A stretch of DNA of 58,690 bases from Deltaproteobacteria bacterium (GCA_020845895.1 JADLEX010000066.1:1-58690), one strand, 5' to 3'; positions 47,913-58,003 are shown, counted from the stretch's first letter. Notes: generated from the sequence alone by a model not told the origin. Made by a program: numbers and translations.

Positions 47913-47950
47913 GCCCGTTACGGGCGACGGCCCGGAGCGAACTCCGGGCC
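47913..47950 (-). terminator. tandem hairpins after the Cys-repeat gene
   Basis: On the minus strand a perfect 9-bp stem GGCCCGGAG-TTCG-CTCCGGGCC (47950-47929) is followed by a smaller stem GCCCG-TAA-CGGGC (47925-47913). There is no T run, so this may be a factor-dependent terminator or an mRNA 3'-end stabiliser between the Cys-repeat gene and phoH. The 103-bp gap holds no other element that I recognise. Confidence 0.4.
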
Positions 47951-48006
47951 GAGGGTTGGTGAATTCGAATTCCGGTTCATGGCGTTCGGCAGGAGCAACA
48001 GGCGCC

Positions 48007-49164
48007 TCAGCAGGAACAACATCCGCCCGTGATTTCGCCCTCGGGCCATCCCGCCGCGGGCGTGGGGGGTTCCTCGGTCACGCAGCGCGCGTTGTCCTCG
48101 TCGCACACCTCGTCGTTGTCGCAGGGATTTCCCGCGGAGATGCACGCGGACTCGTCGTTGGAACAGATCTCGGGACCGTTGCAGAATTCGCCGTCGTTGG
48201 GACAGACCGGCGGGTCGCCCGTCAGGCACGAATCCGACTCCTCGTCGCAATAATCCGCGCCGTTGCAGTACACGCCGTCGTCGGGGCACATCGGGACGTC
48301 GGAGTGTCCGCAGTCGTCGATTTCTTCGTCGCAGAGTTCCGCGCCGTTGCAGTACTGCCCGTCGTCGGGACACTCGGGCGGTTCCTGCTCGTCGCAGGCG
48401 TCGGCGTCTTCGTCGCAGAACGCGCCGCCGTTGCAGTACACGCCGTCGCCGCCGCAGTCGGGCGCGTTCCGGTGGCCGCAGTCGGCGATGCTCTCGTCGC
48501 AGAATTCCTCGCCGTTGCACCACAACTCGTCGTCGGCGCACTCGACCGGCTCACCCGGTTCGCACTTGAGGTCGACGCACTTCTCTTCGCCGTTGCAGAA
48601 TACGTCGTCCTGGCAATCGGCGTCTTCATCGCACAGCGGCTCGAAATCGGTTTCCAGGTTGTCGATGATCCAATGGTTGCCGAGGCTTTCGATGCGGATG
48701 TACGAGATGCTGCCCTCGACGGTGAGAACGTCGAGCGCGCCGGTGTTGGAGTTGATGCCGCCCGAATCGGTATCGACGAGGACGTTGAACTGGTTGTAGG
48801 CGTTGATGGTCATTCCGTATGAGGAGGAATAACCCACGGTCACGGACGAGACGCCGTCCGGGAATGTGATCAGACCCTCGTCGCGATCCGCGCCCATCCA
48901 CGCAAAGAAGTCTCCCTCGGACCAGAGCGCCCCGTCGGGATGGGGTCCGTTGTACTTGGGTTCCCCGGGCACCGGACCGTTCGCGGTCCAATCGCCGTAA
49001 ACCCAATTGAATCCGCCTGCCGGCGAAAACACGATCGAGGGGTCCGGCGAAACGACGTTCGCGCCGTCGTTGCCGCCTTCGAAATCGACGAGGATCGCCC
49101 CCGCCGTCGCTGCCGTCATCACACCGCAAATCAGGGCGATCACGCCCAACCGATATCGATTCAT
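48007..49164 (-). CDS. Secreted Cys-rich repeat protein with CCSC C-terminus
   Basis: 385 residues. Signal peptide (RLGVIALICGVMTAATAGA). The N-terminal domain, about residues 25-175, looks like a beta-sandwich (FEGGNDGANVV...WIIDNLETDF). Then come six Cys-rich repeats of 26-28 residues with consensus C-x-D-(D/E)-x3-CNG-x-E/D-x-C, centred on CNG at residues 190, 216, 244, 272, 300 and 328, and a partial seventh. The chain ends GEITGGCCSC. Most cysteines are paired in number, suggesting disulfide-bonded surface or adhesion modules. Function unknown. It follows the YfaP-like gene by 30 bp, probably in one transcript. Confidence 0.78.
   Translation of the reverse strand: MNRYRLGVIALICGVMTAATAGAILVDFEGGNDGANVVSPDPSIVFSPAGGFNWVYGDWTANGPVPGEPKYNGPHPDGALWSEGDFFAWMGADRDEGLITFPDGVSSVTVGYSSSYGMTINAYNQFNVLVDTDSGGINSNTGALDVLTVEGSISYIRIESLGNHWIIDNLETDFEPLCDEDADCQDDVFCNGEEKCVDLKCEPGEPVECADDELWCNGEEFCDESIADCGHRNAPDCGGDGVYCNGGAFCDEDADACDEQEPPECPDDGQYCNGAELCDEEIDDCGHSDVPMCPDDGVYCNGADYCDEESDSCLTGDPPVCPNDGEFCNGPEICSNDESACISAGNPCDNDEVCDEDNARCVTEEPPTPAAGWPEGEITGGCCSC
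48082..48633 (-). repeat. tandem protein-coding repeats (six, about 84 bp each)
   Basis: The DNA encoding the Cys-rich modules repeats at about 84-bp steps, with near-identical cores such as TGCAACGGCG preceded by GACGACGGCGTGTAC on the minus strand. Divergence between units is mostly synonymous or at linker residues, so the repeats are expanded by duplication and then selected. Not CRISPR: no spacers and an open reading frame throughout. Confidence 0.7.
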
Positions 49165-49194
49165 TTCAGCCGTCCGATCCCTTCACTACCACGG

Positions 49195-50460
49195 TTACGG
49201 ACACGTCGGACCGACCAGACTCGGGCTGCTTTGGAAGCAGAACGCGTCCTCGGGCGGAATCGGGTTGATGGTCCAGTAAACACCATCCCAGACCGCCGTG
49301 AACACATGCCAGACCGTGGCGGGCGTATTCGGCGGCATCGTGAACGTCGTTTGCAGGCACTCGGCCGCGCCGCCGGACGAATAGACGTTAACCTCGAGTC
49401 CCTGCGAGTTCGACATCGCCTGCGAACCGCCGGAACTGAGGTTGGTGAAGTCGTGAACCAGGAAACTGTAGGTCTCTCCGATCACCGGGTCCTGGCTCAA
49501 GCCGATCGTCGTGGTTTCCGGACCATACGACAATGTGTCGTCCACGTCGAGGTTCACGATGACCCCGCATCCCAGTGCCGCGTAATACAGGTGGTACGGG
49601 TTCTGCGAATCACATCCCCGGTGGGGCGCCCACAGGTGCGAGTCGAGGTCGCTCGGAGTTGCGCCCCACGTGAGCACGACGCGCATCTGGCCTTCGAGCA
49701 ACGCCTGGCTGAGCGCGGCGTTTTGGTTGTCGATCGTCATCGCGCCCTGCGTCCAGACGATGATGTTCGACTCGCACATGTTCGTCGTTGCCGCGGCCCG
49801 CGCCGTGTAAACACCGGCGCGCATGTTGTTGACGATGTACCGACCCGTGAAGGTGGTTCGCGCGGTGTAGAGCACCGGCTCGGTGGTCGGGGCGTTGATA
49901 CCGCGACGAAATTCCAGATCGACACCGTTGAGCGGGCCGCCGGTGAGCGCGTTGCGGATGAACCCGGCCGCGGTCCCGTGCACGACCACCGGCTCGCGCA
50001 CCATCTTGCCTTCGGGGAGCTGCGTCACGGCGTCGGCGGGCGCCCGCGTCCAGATCTTCGTCTCCATGAAGCCGGGCGTGTTGAGCGTGATGTAGTAGTC
50101 GAGATCCTGCAGCGCCGGAAACACGTAGGTGCCGTCGGCGGCGGTCGTCGTGGAATCCACCGGCGTTCCGTCGTCCTCGAATAACTCGACATCCACCCCG
50201 GACAGCGCCTGACCGCCTTCCGCGTTAACCGCGATCCCCTGAATGTCGCCGAGCGCCAATGCCAAGTCGATCTCGGGGGTGAACACGTCCTGCCGGGCCT
50301 CGATCAGGCTCGGGAACATGACGTAGTCCCCCGTTGTCTGTGCGTTCGACGAGTCGCCGAATTCGGTCACGATCGGCGTGTCGTCTCCGACACCGGCGCC
50401 GGCGGCGATCATCGCCAGTCCGCCGGCGATCGCCATCACCGCGAATAACCTGAGTTTCAT
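49195..50460 (-). CDS. Secreted protein with carboxypeptidase-regulatory-like and YfaP (DUF2135)-like domains
   Basis: 421 residues. Signal peptide MKLRLFAVMAIAGGLAMIAAGA. Residues about 72-130 form a carboxypeptidase-D-regulatory-like beta-sandwich (ALSGVDVELFEDDGTPVDSTTT...DGTYVFPAL). A second such module spans about 145-225. The C-terminal part has the YfaP/DUF2135 pattern (LTWGATPSDLDSHLWAPH, NLDVDDTLSYGPETTTI). No catalytic motif. Likely a surface or periplasmic binding/structural protein. ATG with GAAGGTGG upstream; its sigma-70 promoter is at 50541-50568. Confidence 0.78.
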   Translation of the reverse strand: MKLRLFAVMAIAGGLAMIAAGAGVGDDTPIVTEFGDSSNAQTTGDYVMFPSLIEARQDVFTPEIDLALALGDIQGIAVNAEGGQALSGVDVELFEDDGTPVDSTTTAADGTYVFPALQDLDYYITLNTPGFMETKIWTRAPADAVTQLPEGKMVREPVVVHGTAAGFIRNALTGGPLNGVDLEFRRGINAPTTEPVLYTARTTFTGRYIVNNMRAGVYTARAAATTNMCESNIIVWTQGAMTIDNQNAALSQALLEGQMRVVLTWGATPSDLDSHLWAPHRGCDSQNPYHLYYAALGCGVIVNLDVDDTLSYGPETTTIGLSQDPVIGETYSFLVHDFTNLSSGGSQAMSNSQGLEVNVYSSGGAAECLQTTFTMPPNTPATVWHVFTAVWDGVYWTINPIPPEDAFCFQSSPSLVGPTCP

Positions 50461-50540
50461 GCCACACCACCTTCGCCGCGCATCGGCGGGTCACACGCAG
50501 GCCGCAAGAAAAGTCCGGTCAATTGCGCCCTTATGGTTCG

Positions 50541-50568
50541 ATTGTAATTTGAGGCGCGGTGAAGTCAA
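50541..50568 (-). promoter_or_regulatory. sigma-70-type promoter of the YfaP-like/Cys-repeat operon
   Basis: Minus strand TTGACT (50568-50563), a 16-nt spacer and TACAAT (50546-50541), 5/6 at each box. The start near 50534 gives a 74-nt leader. It lies in the 187-bp gap after rnpB, in which I see no other gene. Confidence 0.62.
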
Positions 50569-50647
50569 TGCGAAATCGGCCGCCGCCGCGAATTTGAAGC
50601 CGGTCAAGAGTGCGTGAAAACGCGGCTCGCGGGCTTGAAAATGGGGG

Positions 50648-51034
50648 TCGAAGCGGCCTGGTAAGCCGGGTTCTGTCCGGACGGGGCGCTCCCCACGAAC
50701 GCGTCCGCCCGCGACGACCATTCCTCTAGGACGACCGTTGCCGATCGCCTCCAGCAGCCGACCCGGGGTCTTGGACGAGCCGCCCGTAACACCCCGATTT
50801 GGCCTTGCACCGGGTGGGGTTTGCCTCGCCGCCGGTCTCCCGGCTGTCGCGGGTGCGCTCTTGCCGCACCATTTCACCCTTGCCGTCGGCGCTCGCGCGC
50901 CGCTTGGGCGGTGTAATTTCTGTGGCACTTTCCCTGGGGTCGCCCCCGCCGGCCGTTAGCCGGCACCCTGCCCTGCGGTGCCCGGACTTTCCTCCCGCGG
51001 CTCGCGCCGCCGGCGGTCGCCTCGGCCGCTTCGA
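50648..51034 (-). ncRNA. rnpB: RNase P RNA, bacterial type A
   Basis: Minus-strand RNA of about 387 nt that, with RnpA, matures tRNA 5' ends. Recognised by the universal core GAGGAAAGTCCGGGC near the 5' end, the middle P10-P12 region, AGAGGAATGGTCGTCG and the 3' conserved ACAGAACCCGGCTTA. The ends are set by a perfect 11-bp P1 helix: TCGAAGCGGCC (51034-51024) pairs with GGCCGCTTCGA (50658-50648). The complete type A architecture fits a Gram-negative bacterium. The reading frames through it are spurious. Confidence 0.96.
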
Positions 51035-51041
51035 CTTCGTC

Positions 51042-51070
51042 AGATTAGCCGGGATTCGCGATGCGCGAAA
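51042..51070 (-). promoter_or_regulatory. candidate rnpB promoter
   Basis: Minus strand TTTCGC (51070-51065), a 17-nt spacer and TAATCT (51047-51042). The -35 is weak, but the start expected 7 nt after the -10 (about 51035) coincides with the 5' end of the P1 helix, which supports it. It sits just past the RNase H-like stop. Confidence 0.45.
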
Positions 51071-51075
51071 GCGCG

Positions 51076-51717
51076 TCAGGCGCGCTCGTCGATCGCTTCG
51101 TTGCTGAGTCGATCGGCGATCACGTTCTGCTCGCGCGGCACATGGCGGTACAGCACGCGCCGAAAGCGCTTTTCCTTTGCCTTCACGATGCGGGCGAGAT
51201 CGGCGAGGGTGGGATCCTTGATCTTGTAGACGCCGGTCAACTGGCGCACGACGAGTTCCGAATCGGCGCGGAGTTCGATCTCCGTCGCGCCCGCCTTCGC
51301 CGCTTCTTCGAGACCCAGAATCACCGCCTGATACTCCGCGACGTTGTTGGTCGCGTGGCCCAGATATTTCTTGTAAGCGCCGACCAAACTGCCGTCCGGC
51401 ATGGCGAGGAACGCCCCGGCTCCCGCCGGACCTGGATTGCCGCGAGACGCGCCATCGGTATTCAGGATCATCTTCGACGCGGGTTTTGCTTCGAACGCGG
51501 GCTCCGGGACCGTTTCTTCGCGCCCGGGAGTGGGATTCCGGTCGGTGGACGACGCAACTCTCGGATCGAGCGACTGCGCCGTCGCATGCAGAATCTTGCG
51601 TGCCAAGGACTCGTCCACGCCGGCCTCGCGCGCGATCATGGGAAGATATGGGCTTGCGGCCGTTGCGTGCAGAAGGGATCCCAACCTCTTTCGACGCAGT
51701 TCCTCTCCGTCCTTCAC
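51076..51717 (-). CDS. RNase HI-family protein with N-terminal extension
   Basis: 213 residues. Residues about 83-213 have the RNase H fold with the catalytic acids in order: LNTDGASRGNPGPAG, NNVAEYQAVILGL, LRADSELVV and QNVIADRLSNEA (D-E-D-D). The first about 80 residues are an added helical region (LRRKRLGSLLHATA, EAGVDESLARKILHATAQSL) of unknown role. RNA-DNA hybrid cleavage is the family activity; close relatives of this type often lack a hybrid-binding domain. The GTG start overlaps the zinc-ribbon gene's stop (GTGA). Conserved order NIF3 - zinc ribbon - RNase H. Confidence 0.85.
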   Translation of the reverse strand: MKDGEELRRKRLGSLLHATAASPYLPMIAREAGVDESLARKILHATAQSLDPRVASSTDRNPTPGREETVPEPAFEAKPASKMILNTDGASRGNPGPAGAGAFLAMPDGSLVGAYKKYLGHATNNVAEYQAVILGLEEAAKAGATEIELRADSELVVRQLTGVYKIKDPTLADLARIVKAKEKRFRRVLYRHVPREQNVIADRLSNEAIDERA

Positions 51718-52469
51718 GCGTCACCCCCCGGCGCGGACGCCGTGTTCACGCGCGACGGACCGTCCCAATAGAGAATGCGGCGGCAGTTCGCGCACTGAAT
51801 GACTTCGCGATAGACCTGAAGCTTGTTCACGACCAACGGCGACACCGTGATGTGACAACCCTGGCAGGTGCCGCCGTTCGCCTTGGCGATCGCAATGCCG
51901 CCTTTTTGCGTGCGAAGCTGGTCGTACCTTTTGAGCAGCGGCGCATCCACGTCCTTCGAGAATTCCTTGCGCTCCGCGACGGCCTCGGCCAATTCATCCG
52001 GAACCTGCGCCAGGCGCGCCCGAAGTTTGGCGATCTCGACATCGGCCTTGGTCCGCGTCGTCTCGTGGACCAGTCGCGCCTTCTTCACCGCCAATTCGTC
52101 CTGCTCGATGCGTTCGAGCAGGATCAGGATCTCCTCCGACCGGGCGTCGTTGGCCGATTCGTGGTGCGCGATCTCCTTTTGAAGCGCCTGATACTCGGCG
52201 TCGTTGTGGACGTTCATGATCTTTTTTCGATCGGCCGCGAGCCGCGCTTCGCCGTCCTGCAACTCTCGCTCTTTGTCGCGGCGACGCTTCTGCAGTTCCT
52301 CGACTCCCGCCTGAGCGGCCTCGAGTTCCCGCTTCGCCTTCTCCACACGCGCCTCGTACTGGGCGATCTTCAGCGGAAGATTCGCATTCTCTTCGCTGAG
52401 CCGATCGATGCGGCTGTCGATTTCCTGCAGGTTCCCCAAGGCATGAATTTGATCTCTTAGTTCGACCAC
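51714..52469 (-). CDS. Coiled-coil protein with C-terminal C4 zinc ribbon
   Basis: 251 residues. A long helical hairpin with coiled-coil heptads over about residues 1-190 (RDQIHALGNLQEIDSRIDRL onward), followed by a C4 zinc ribbon, CQGCHITVS...CANCRRILYW. This is the CT398/HP0958-like family; HP0958 binds flagellar FliH, RpoN and flaA mRNA in Helicobacter, but orthologues elsewhere are uncharacterised. The GTG at 52469 has GAGGGAG upstream and the longer frame overlaps NIF3. Between NIF3 and RNase H genes, a common arrangement. Confidence 0.86.
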   Translation of the reverse strand: MVELRDQIHALGNLQEIDSRIDRLSEENANLPLKIAQYEARVEKAKRELEAAQAGVEELQKRRRDKERELQDGEARLAADRKKIMNVHNDAEYQALQKEIAHHESANDARSEEILILLERIEQDELAVKKARLVHETTRTKADVEIAKLRARLAQVPDELAEAVAERKEFSKDVDAPLLKRYDQLRTQKGGIAIAKANGGTCQGCHITVSPLVVNKLQVYREVIQCANCRRILYWDGPSRVNTASAPGGDA

Positions 52470-52491
52470 CAAATCTCCCTCACGTTTTGAT

Positions 52492-53607
52492 TCACAGCGA
52501 TTCCATCGGATCGCGCTCCACGCGCAGCGCGTGCACGGCCACATCGATCCCATCCCGCCTCAACGACTCGCCGAGCGCCGACTCGACCATGCGGGCGAAG
52601 TCGATTTCCGACGCGAAGTGTCCGATGTCGAGTACCGCAACACCCAAATCTTCGGCGTGCCTTGCATCGTGATACTTCAGGTCGCCGGTCACGAGCATCG
52701 CATCGCCGAGTCGCGCAGCCTTCTCGATGAGCGACGCCCCCGCGCCCGTGCAGATCACGGCCCTGCGAACGAGGCGATCGAGCGGGCCCGCGCCGACGAC
52801 GCGCCGTGCGCCGGTGACCTGTCGGAGCGTCGTCGCCAGTTCCCTCGGAACAACCGGCTCCGCAAATGTCCCCACGCGAGCCACGCCGTCGCGTCGCGGA
52901 TTCGAGCGCAGCGGATAGACATCGTATGCGACTTCTTCGTACGGATGCGCGGCAACCATCGCCGCGACGACCGCGCCCATCCGATGTTCGTCGATCAGCA
53001 CCTCGAGACGGGTCTCGTTCTCGCGCGCCAGTTCGCCGAGGGCTCCCGCGAACGGACTCGCCCCGGCCTCGGGAAAGAATGTCCCCGTGCCATCGAGCTG
53101 AAACGAGCAGCACGAGTAGTTGCCGATCACCCCCGCGCCGGCTGCGAACATCGCCATCGACACCTCGTGCACGCGGTCCGGCGGAACGAAGGTGACCAGC
53201 TTGAACTGCGTCGTGCGCGCCGTCGGCTCCAGCGGACGCACGTCGGTCAGTCCGAGCGAGTTCGCGAGACGATCGTTGAGTCCGCCCTCGGCCCAGTCGG
53301 CGTTGGTGTGAATGACAAAAATCGCAACGTCCCGACGCACGGCATCGGCGATGAGCGCTCCCACCGGGCGGTCGAAACGAATCGCGGAAAGCGGTTTGAA
53401 GAGCAACGGATGATGCGTGACGAGAAGGTTCGCGCCGATGCGCGCGGCTTCTCCGATCGTTTCCGCCGTCGCCTCGAGCGCCGCGGCGACACCCCGCGCC
53501 TCGGCGCCCGGCGATCCGACGAGCAGCCCCACGTTGTCCCATTCCTCGGCGAGCGTCGGCGGATAGAGAGAGTCGAGTCGCGAAATGATGTCGCCGATCG
53601 TCGTCAC
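52492..53607 (-). CDS. NIF3-family (YqfO-type) metal-binding protein
   Basis: 371 residues, the long form with an inserted PII-like domain (about 140-245: TTQFKLVTFVPPDRVHEVSMAMFAAG). Metal-binding residues are in VTHHPLLFKP, HTNADWAEGGLND and DIGHFASEID. Related enzymes are described as GTP cyclohydrolase 1 type 2 homologues, but the activity of this form is not settled. The GTG at 53607 has AGGGGGA upstream. A strong terminator lies 29 bp before it, so the transcript must start very close or read through. Confidence 0.87.
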   Translation of the reverse strand: MTTIGDIISRLDSLYPPTLAEEWDNVGLLVGSPGAEARGVAAALEATAETIGEAARIGANLLVTHHPLLFKPLSAIRFDRPVGALIADAVRRDVAIFVIHTNADWAEGGLNDRLANSLGLTDVRPLEPTARTTQFKLVTFVPPDRVHEVSMAMFAAGAGVIGNYSCCSFQLDGTGTFFPEAGASPFAGALGELARENETRLEVLIDEHRMGAVVAAMVAAHPYEEVAYDVYPLRSNPRRDGVARVGTFAEPVVPRELATTLRQVTGARRVVGAGPLDRLVRRAVICTGAGASLIEKAARLGDAMLVTGDLKYHDARHAEDLGVAVLDIGHFASEIDFARMVESALGESLRRDGIDVAVHALRVERDPMESL

Positions 53608-53635
53608 GACAGCATCCCCCTGGCGATGTGCGAAG

Positions 53636-53666
53636 AAAAAAAACGCATCGGAATCTTCCGATGCGT
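53636..53666 (-). terminator. strong Rho-independent terminator after the rpoD-tRNA unit
   Basis: Minus strand: perfect 10-bp stem ACGCATCGGA-AGAT-TCCGATGCGT (53666-53643) followed by a run of eight Ts (53643-53636). It lies between the tRNA and the NIF3-like gene. Confidence 0.9.
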
Positions 53667-53696
53667 CGCTTCGCGGAACAAAGCCATGCTCACATC

Positions 53697-53741
53697 CCTT
53701 GTCAAATCGAGCCGACTCATATCGAGCCAAGTCATATCGTG
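53697..53741. repeat. three imperfect 15-bp tandem repeats beside the tRNA
   Basis: Consecutive units CCTTGTCAAATCGAG, CCGACTCATATCGAG and CCAAGTCATATCGTG (plus strand). They fill the space from 2 bp after the tRNA 3' end to the terminator region. On the minus strand the unit farthest from the tRNA (53697-53711) contains TTGACA (53705-53700), a perfect -35 box, so the repeats may be part of a NIF3 promoter or operator. Confidence 0.6.
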
Positions 53742-53743
53742 CG

Positions 53744-53816
53744 TGGGCCCAGCAGGACTCGAACCTACGACCAACCGGTTATGAGCCGGCAGCTCTACCA
53801 ACTGAGCTATGGGCCC
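53744..53816 (-). tRNA. tRNA-Met (CAU anticodon); tRNA-Ile2 possible
   Basis: 73-nt cloverleaf. Acceptor stem GGGCCCA/TGGGCCC, D arm AGCTCAGTTGGTAGAGC, anticodon loop CTCATAA with CAT at 53783-53781, T arm GTAGGTTCGAGTCCTGC (one non-WC pair), discriminator A. CCA is not encoded. The body is elongator-like, not initiator (the first pair is G-C). With C4-G69 and C5-G68 in the acceptor stem, the features used by TilS, a lysidine-modified tRNA-Ile2 reading AUA cannot be excluded. It lies 68 bp after rpoD on the same strand and before a terminator. Confidence 0.93.
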
Positions 53817-53883
53817 GCTCGGCCTCGTGCTTCCAATCGGACGTCGGACCGCGCTCGGCTCGTCGGCCTCGCGAAGGTCCGTC

Positions 53884-55655
<1,772 letters not shown>

Positions 55656-55659
<4 letters not shown>

Positions 55660-57458
55660 GAGACCACCGACCCTTCCCGCGCCAGCTCGTCGATCTGCGC
55701 GCGCAGCCGCCGTTTTTCCACCATCAACTCCATTTCGCGCCCTTCATTCCCGTCGTGCCTCGCTCGATCGAGCTCGTCCGCGACCGCGTCGAATCGCCGC
55801 TTCGCGTGTTCGGTCGCCAGGCGCCGACGAAATTCGACGTACGCCAGATCGGCGCTCTTCTCCTCGATGCGATCCTCATCCATCGCCCAGCCCGCGATCT
55901 CGTCCTGCAGTTCCGAATCCTCGAGCGAACCGACGAGCTCGGCGATGCGCATCTCCCGGTCATCCTGACTTTCCAGGCAGCGTTCCACGACCAGGGAAGC
56001 CAGTTGTTTTAAATCAGGTCGGGTGAATAGATCAATCAGGCGGTCCTCGTCAAATGGGTACGCGAATCGCGGGTGGATGAGCATCAACTTCAGAATCCCT
56101 TTTTCCGCGTCGGCGCGCGGCGCCTCGCGCGCGTCGGGACGCGATGCCCCGGCCGCTTCGGGTCGTGGACGGCGCAGCGTCCGCATCTCGTGGCGGATTG
56201 CCGCCTCGGTCACCCGGGCGCGTTCCGCCACCTGCCGGATCCACGTGCTCTGCATCACGGCGTTGTGAATCTTAGCGAGCGCGGGCACGAGCGCGTTCAC
56301 CGCCCTGGCGCGACCGGTAGCGTCCGACGACTGCGCCGCAAAGGCGCGATTCACGACGAACTCGAGCATCGTCGGCGCGGCGGCCACCCGCGCGGCGAAT
56401 GCATCCGCGCCCTCCCGTCGCAGGAAGCTGTCGGGGTCGTCGCCCGCCGACAGAATCACGCAGCGCGGCTCGACGTCGGTGGTCGCGAACAGGTCCATCG
56501 CGCGCTCCATGGCTTTTTGGCCGGCCTCGTCGGCGTCGAAAACCAGAAACACGTTGTTCGTCGAACGAAGCAGCCGGCGGACGTGATCCTCGGTGAGCGC
56601 CGTGCCCAGCGCGGCGAGCGATTCGGAGAAACCGTATTGGTGCAGCATGATGACGTCGAGGTTGCCCTCGCAAAGAATCGCGCGGCCTGCGCGGCGAATG
56701 CCGTCAGTCGCCAGATCGAGGCCGTAGAAATTCTGGCCTTTCGTGAAGATCCGGCTTTCGCTCGAATTGATGTACTTGGCCTTGTCGTCGCCGACGAGCA
56801 CGCGACCGGAAAACGCGATCACCTTCCCGGCCGTGTTGCGGATCGGGAACATGAGCCGTCCGCGAAAGCGATCGTAAAATGTCCCCTTCTCGCTCTTCAC
56901 GAGAACGCCGGCGTCGGCGGCGCGCTCCGGCGTGAATCCCCGGGAACGCAACGCGCCGGACAGAGCGTCCCAGGAATCCGGCGCGAAACCGAGCCCGAAT
57001 CGGCGGCCCATCTCGGGGTCGATCCCTCGCCGATGCAGATAGTCGCGCGCGAGGACGCCCTCGTGCTCGGCGGTCAGGCAGCGCCGGAACCAGTCCGCGG
57101 CGAAATCGTTGATCGCGAAAAGCTGCTCACGCAGCCCTTTGGGTTCTTCGGACCCGCCGATCTCGAATTGGATCTGGATTCCGACCTGATCGGCGAGCAG
57201 GCGCAGCGCCTCGACGAACTCGACGCCGTGATACTCCATGACGAACTTCACGACGTCGCCGCCCTTGCCGCAACCGAAACACTTGAAAATCTGGCGGTCG
57301 GGATTGACGTGAAAGCTCGGCGTTTTCTCCTGATGGAACGGGCACAGTCCCACCTGCGCGCGGCCCGCGCGGCGAAGCGGCACGACGCGACCGACGACCT
57401 CGACGATATCCGCGCGACGGCGGATCTCCTCGATTTGATGTTCAGATACCCGCGCCAT
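55656..57458 (-). CDS. dnaG: DNA primase
   Basis: 600 residues. Makes RNA primers for replication. N-terminal CHC2 zinc finger [18 protein letters not shown]...FKCFGC (C-x2-H-x17-C-x2-C), TOPRIM domain with [10 protein letters not shown] and [11 protein letters not shown], and a C-terminal helicase-binding region (450-600). The ATG at 57458 has GGGAG upstream; a frame six codons longer exists. Overlaps rpoD by 4 nt and follows cvpA by 27 nt. Confidence 0.97.
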
Positions 57459-57485
57459 CGAACCAACTCCCGACACCGGAACGGG

Positions 57486-57959
57486 TTAGAGCTGGATCAC
57501 GTCCATCAGTTTCTGAAAGAACGCCGTTGCGAAGGGCGCGAGGAACGACCCTTTCACGCCCGCGGCGACCTTGGGCGACACCGCGCCCTTGACGATCACC
57601 GCCAGAATCACACCCACGCCCAGAAAACCCTTCGCGCCGCCGAACGCGGCGCCCAGCGCGCGGTTCGCGCCGGTCAGGTCGAGTTTCTTCGCACCCTTCG
57701 ACAGCATGACGCCGACCGACGCGAAGCCGAAGGTCGTCACCAGGAAGAGCAGCAGAAAGGCCGCGAAACGTCCCAGCCCCGCGTTCACGCCCAGCATCTT
57801 CGAGAACCACGATCCGATCGGACCGTACAGGTTGGTCGACAGAAAAATCGCGACGATGAAGCCGAGAAAGGTCAGGAACTCGTTGAAGAATCCCTTGACG
57901 TATCCCTTACCGGCAAAAATCGCGACGACGACCAGAATGACCAGGTCGATATACGGCAT
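57486..57959 (-). CDS. cvpA: CvpA-family inner membrane protein
   Basis: 157 residues with four hydrophobic helices (IDLVILVVVAIFAGKGYVKG, FLTFLGFIVAIFLSTNLYGP, FAAFLLLFLVTTFGFASVGVML, GFLGVGVILAVIVKGAV). CvpA was named for colicin V production; recent work links it to envelope homeostasis. Position between yqeY and dnaG is unusual compared with E. coli but fits other genomes. The ATG has no strong SD; start fixed by family length. Confidence 0.88.
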   Translation of the reverse strand: MPYIDLVILVVVAIFAGKGYVKGFFNEFLTFLGFIVAIFLSTNLYGPIGSWFSKMLGVNAGLGRFAAFLLLFLVTTFGFASVGVMLSKGAKKLDLTGANRALGAAFGGAKGFLGVGVILAVIVKGAVSPKVAAGVKGSFLAPFATAFFQKLMDVIQL

Positions 57960-58003
57960 GAATCGTTCGTGACCCGAGAAAAAGACGCTCGATTGAGGGG
58001 ACT

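Noticed and set aside
48150-48620. Regular repeats in the Cys-rich gene as a CRISPR array
   Set aside because: The repeats are coding, in frame and without unique spacers; no cas genes are nearby.
50491-51724. Several open frames across the rnpB locus
   Set aside because: They cross the RNase P RNA with its conserved cores and perfect P1 helix and show no protein similarity.
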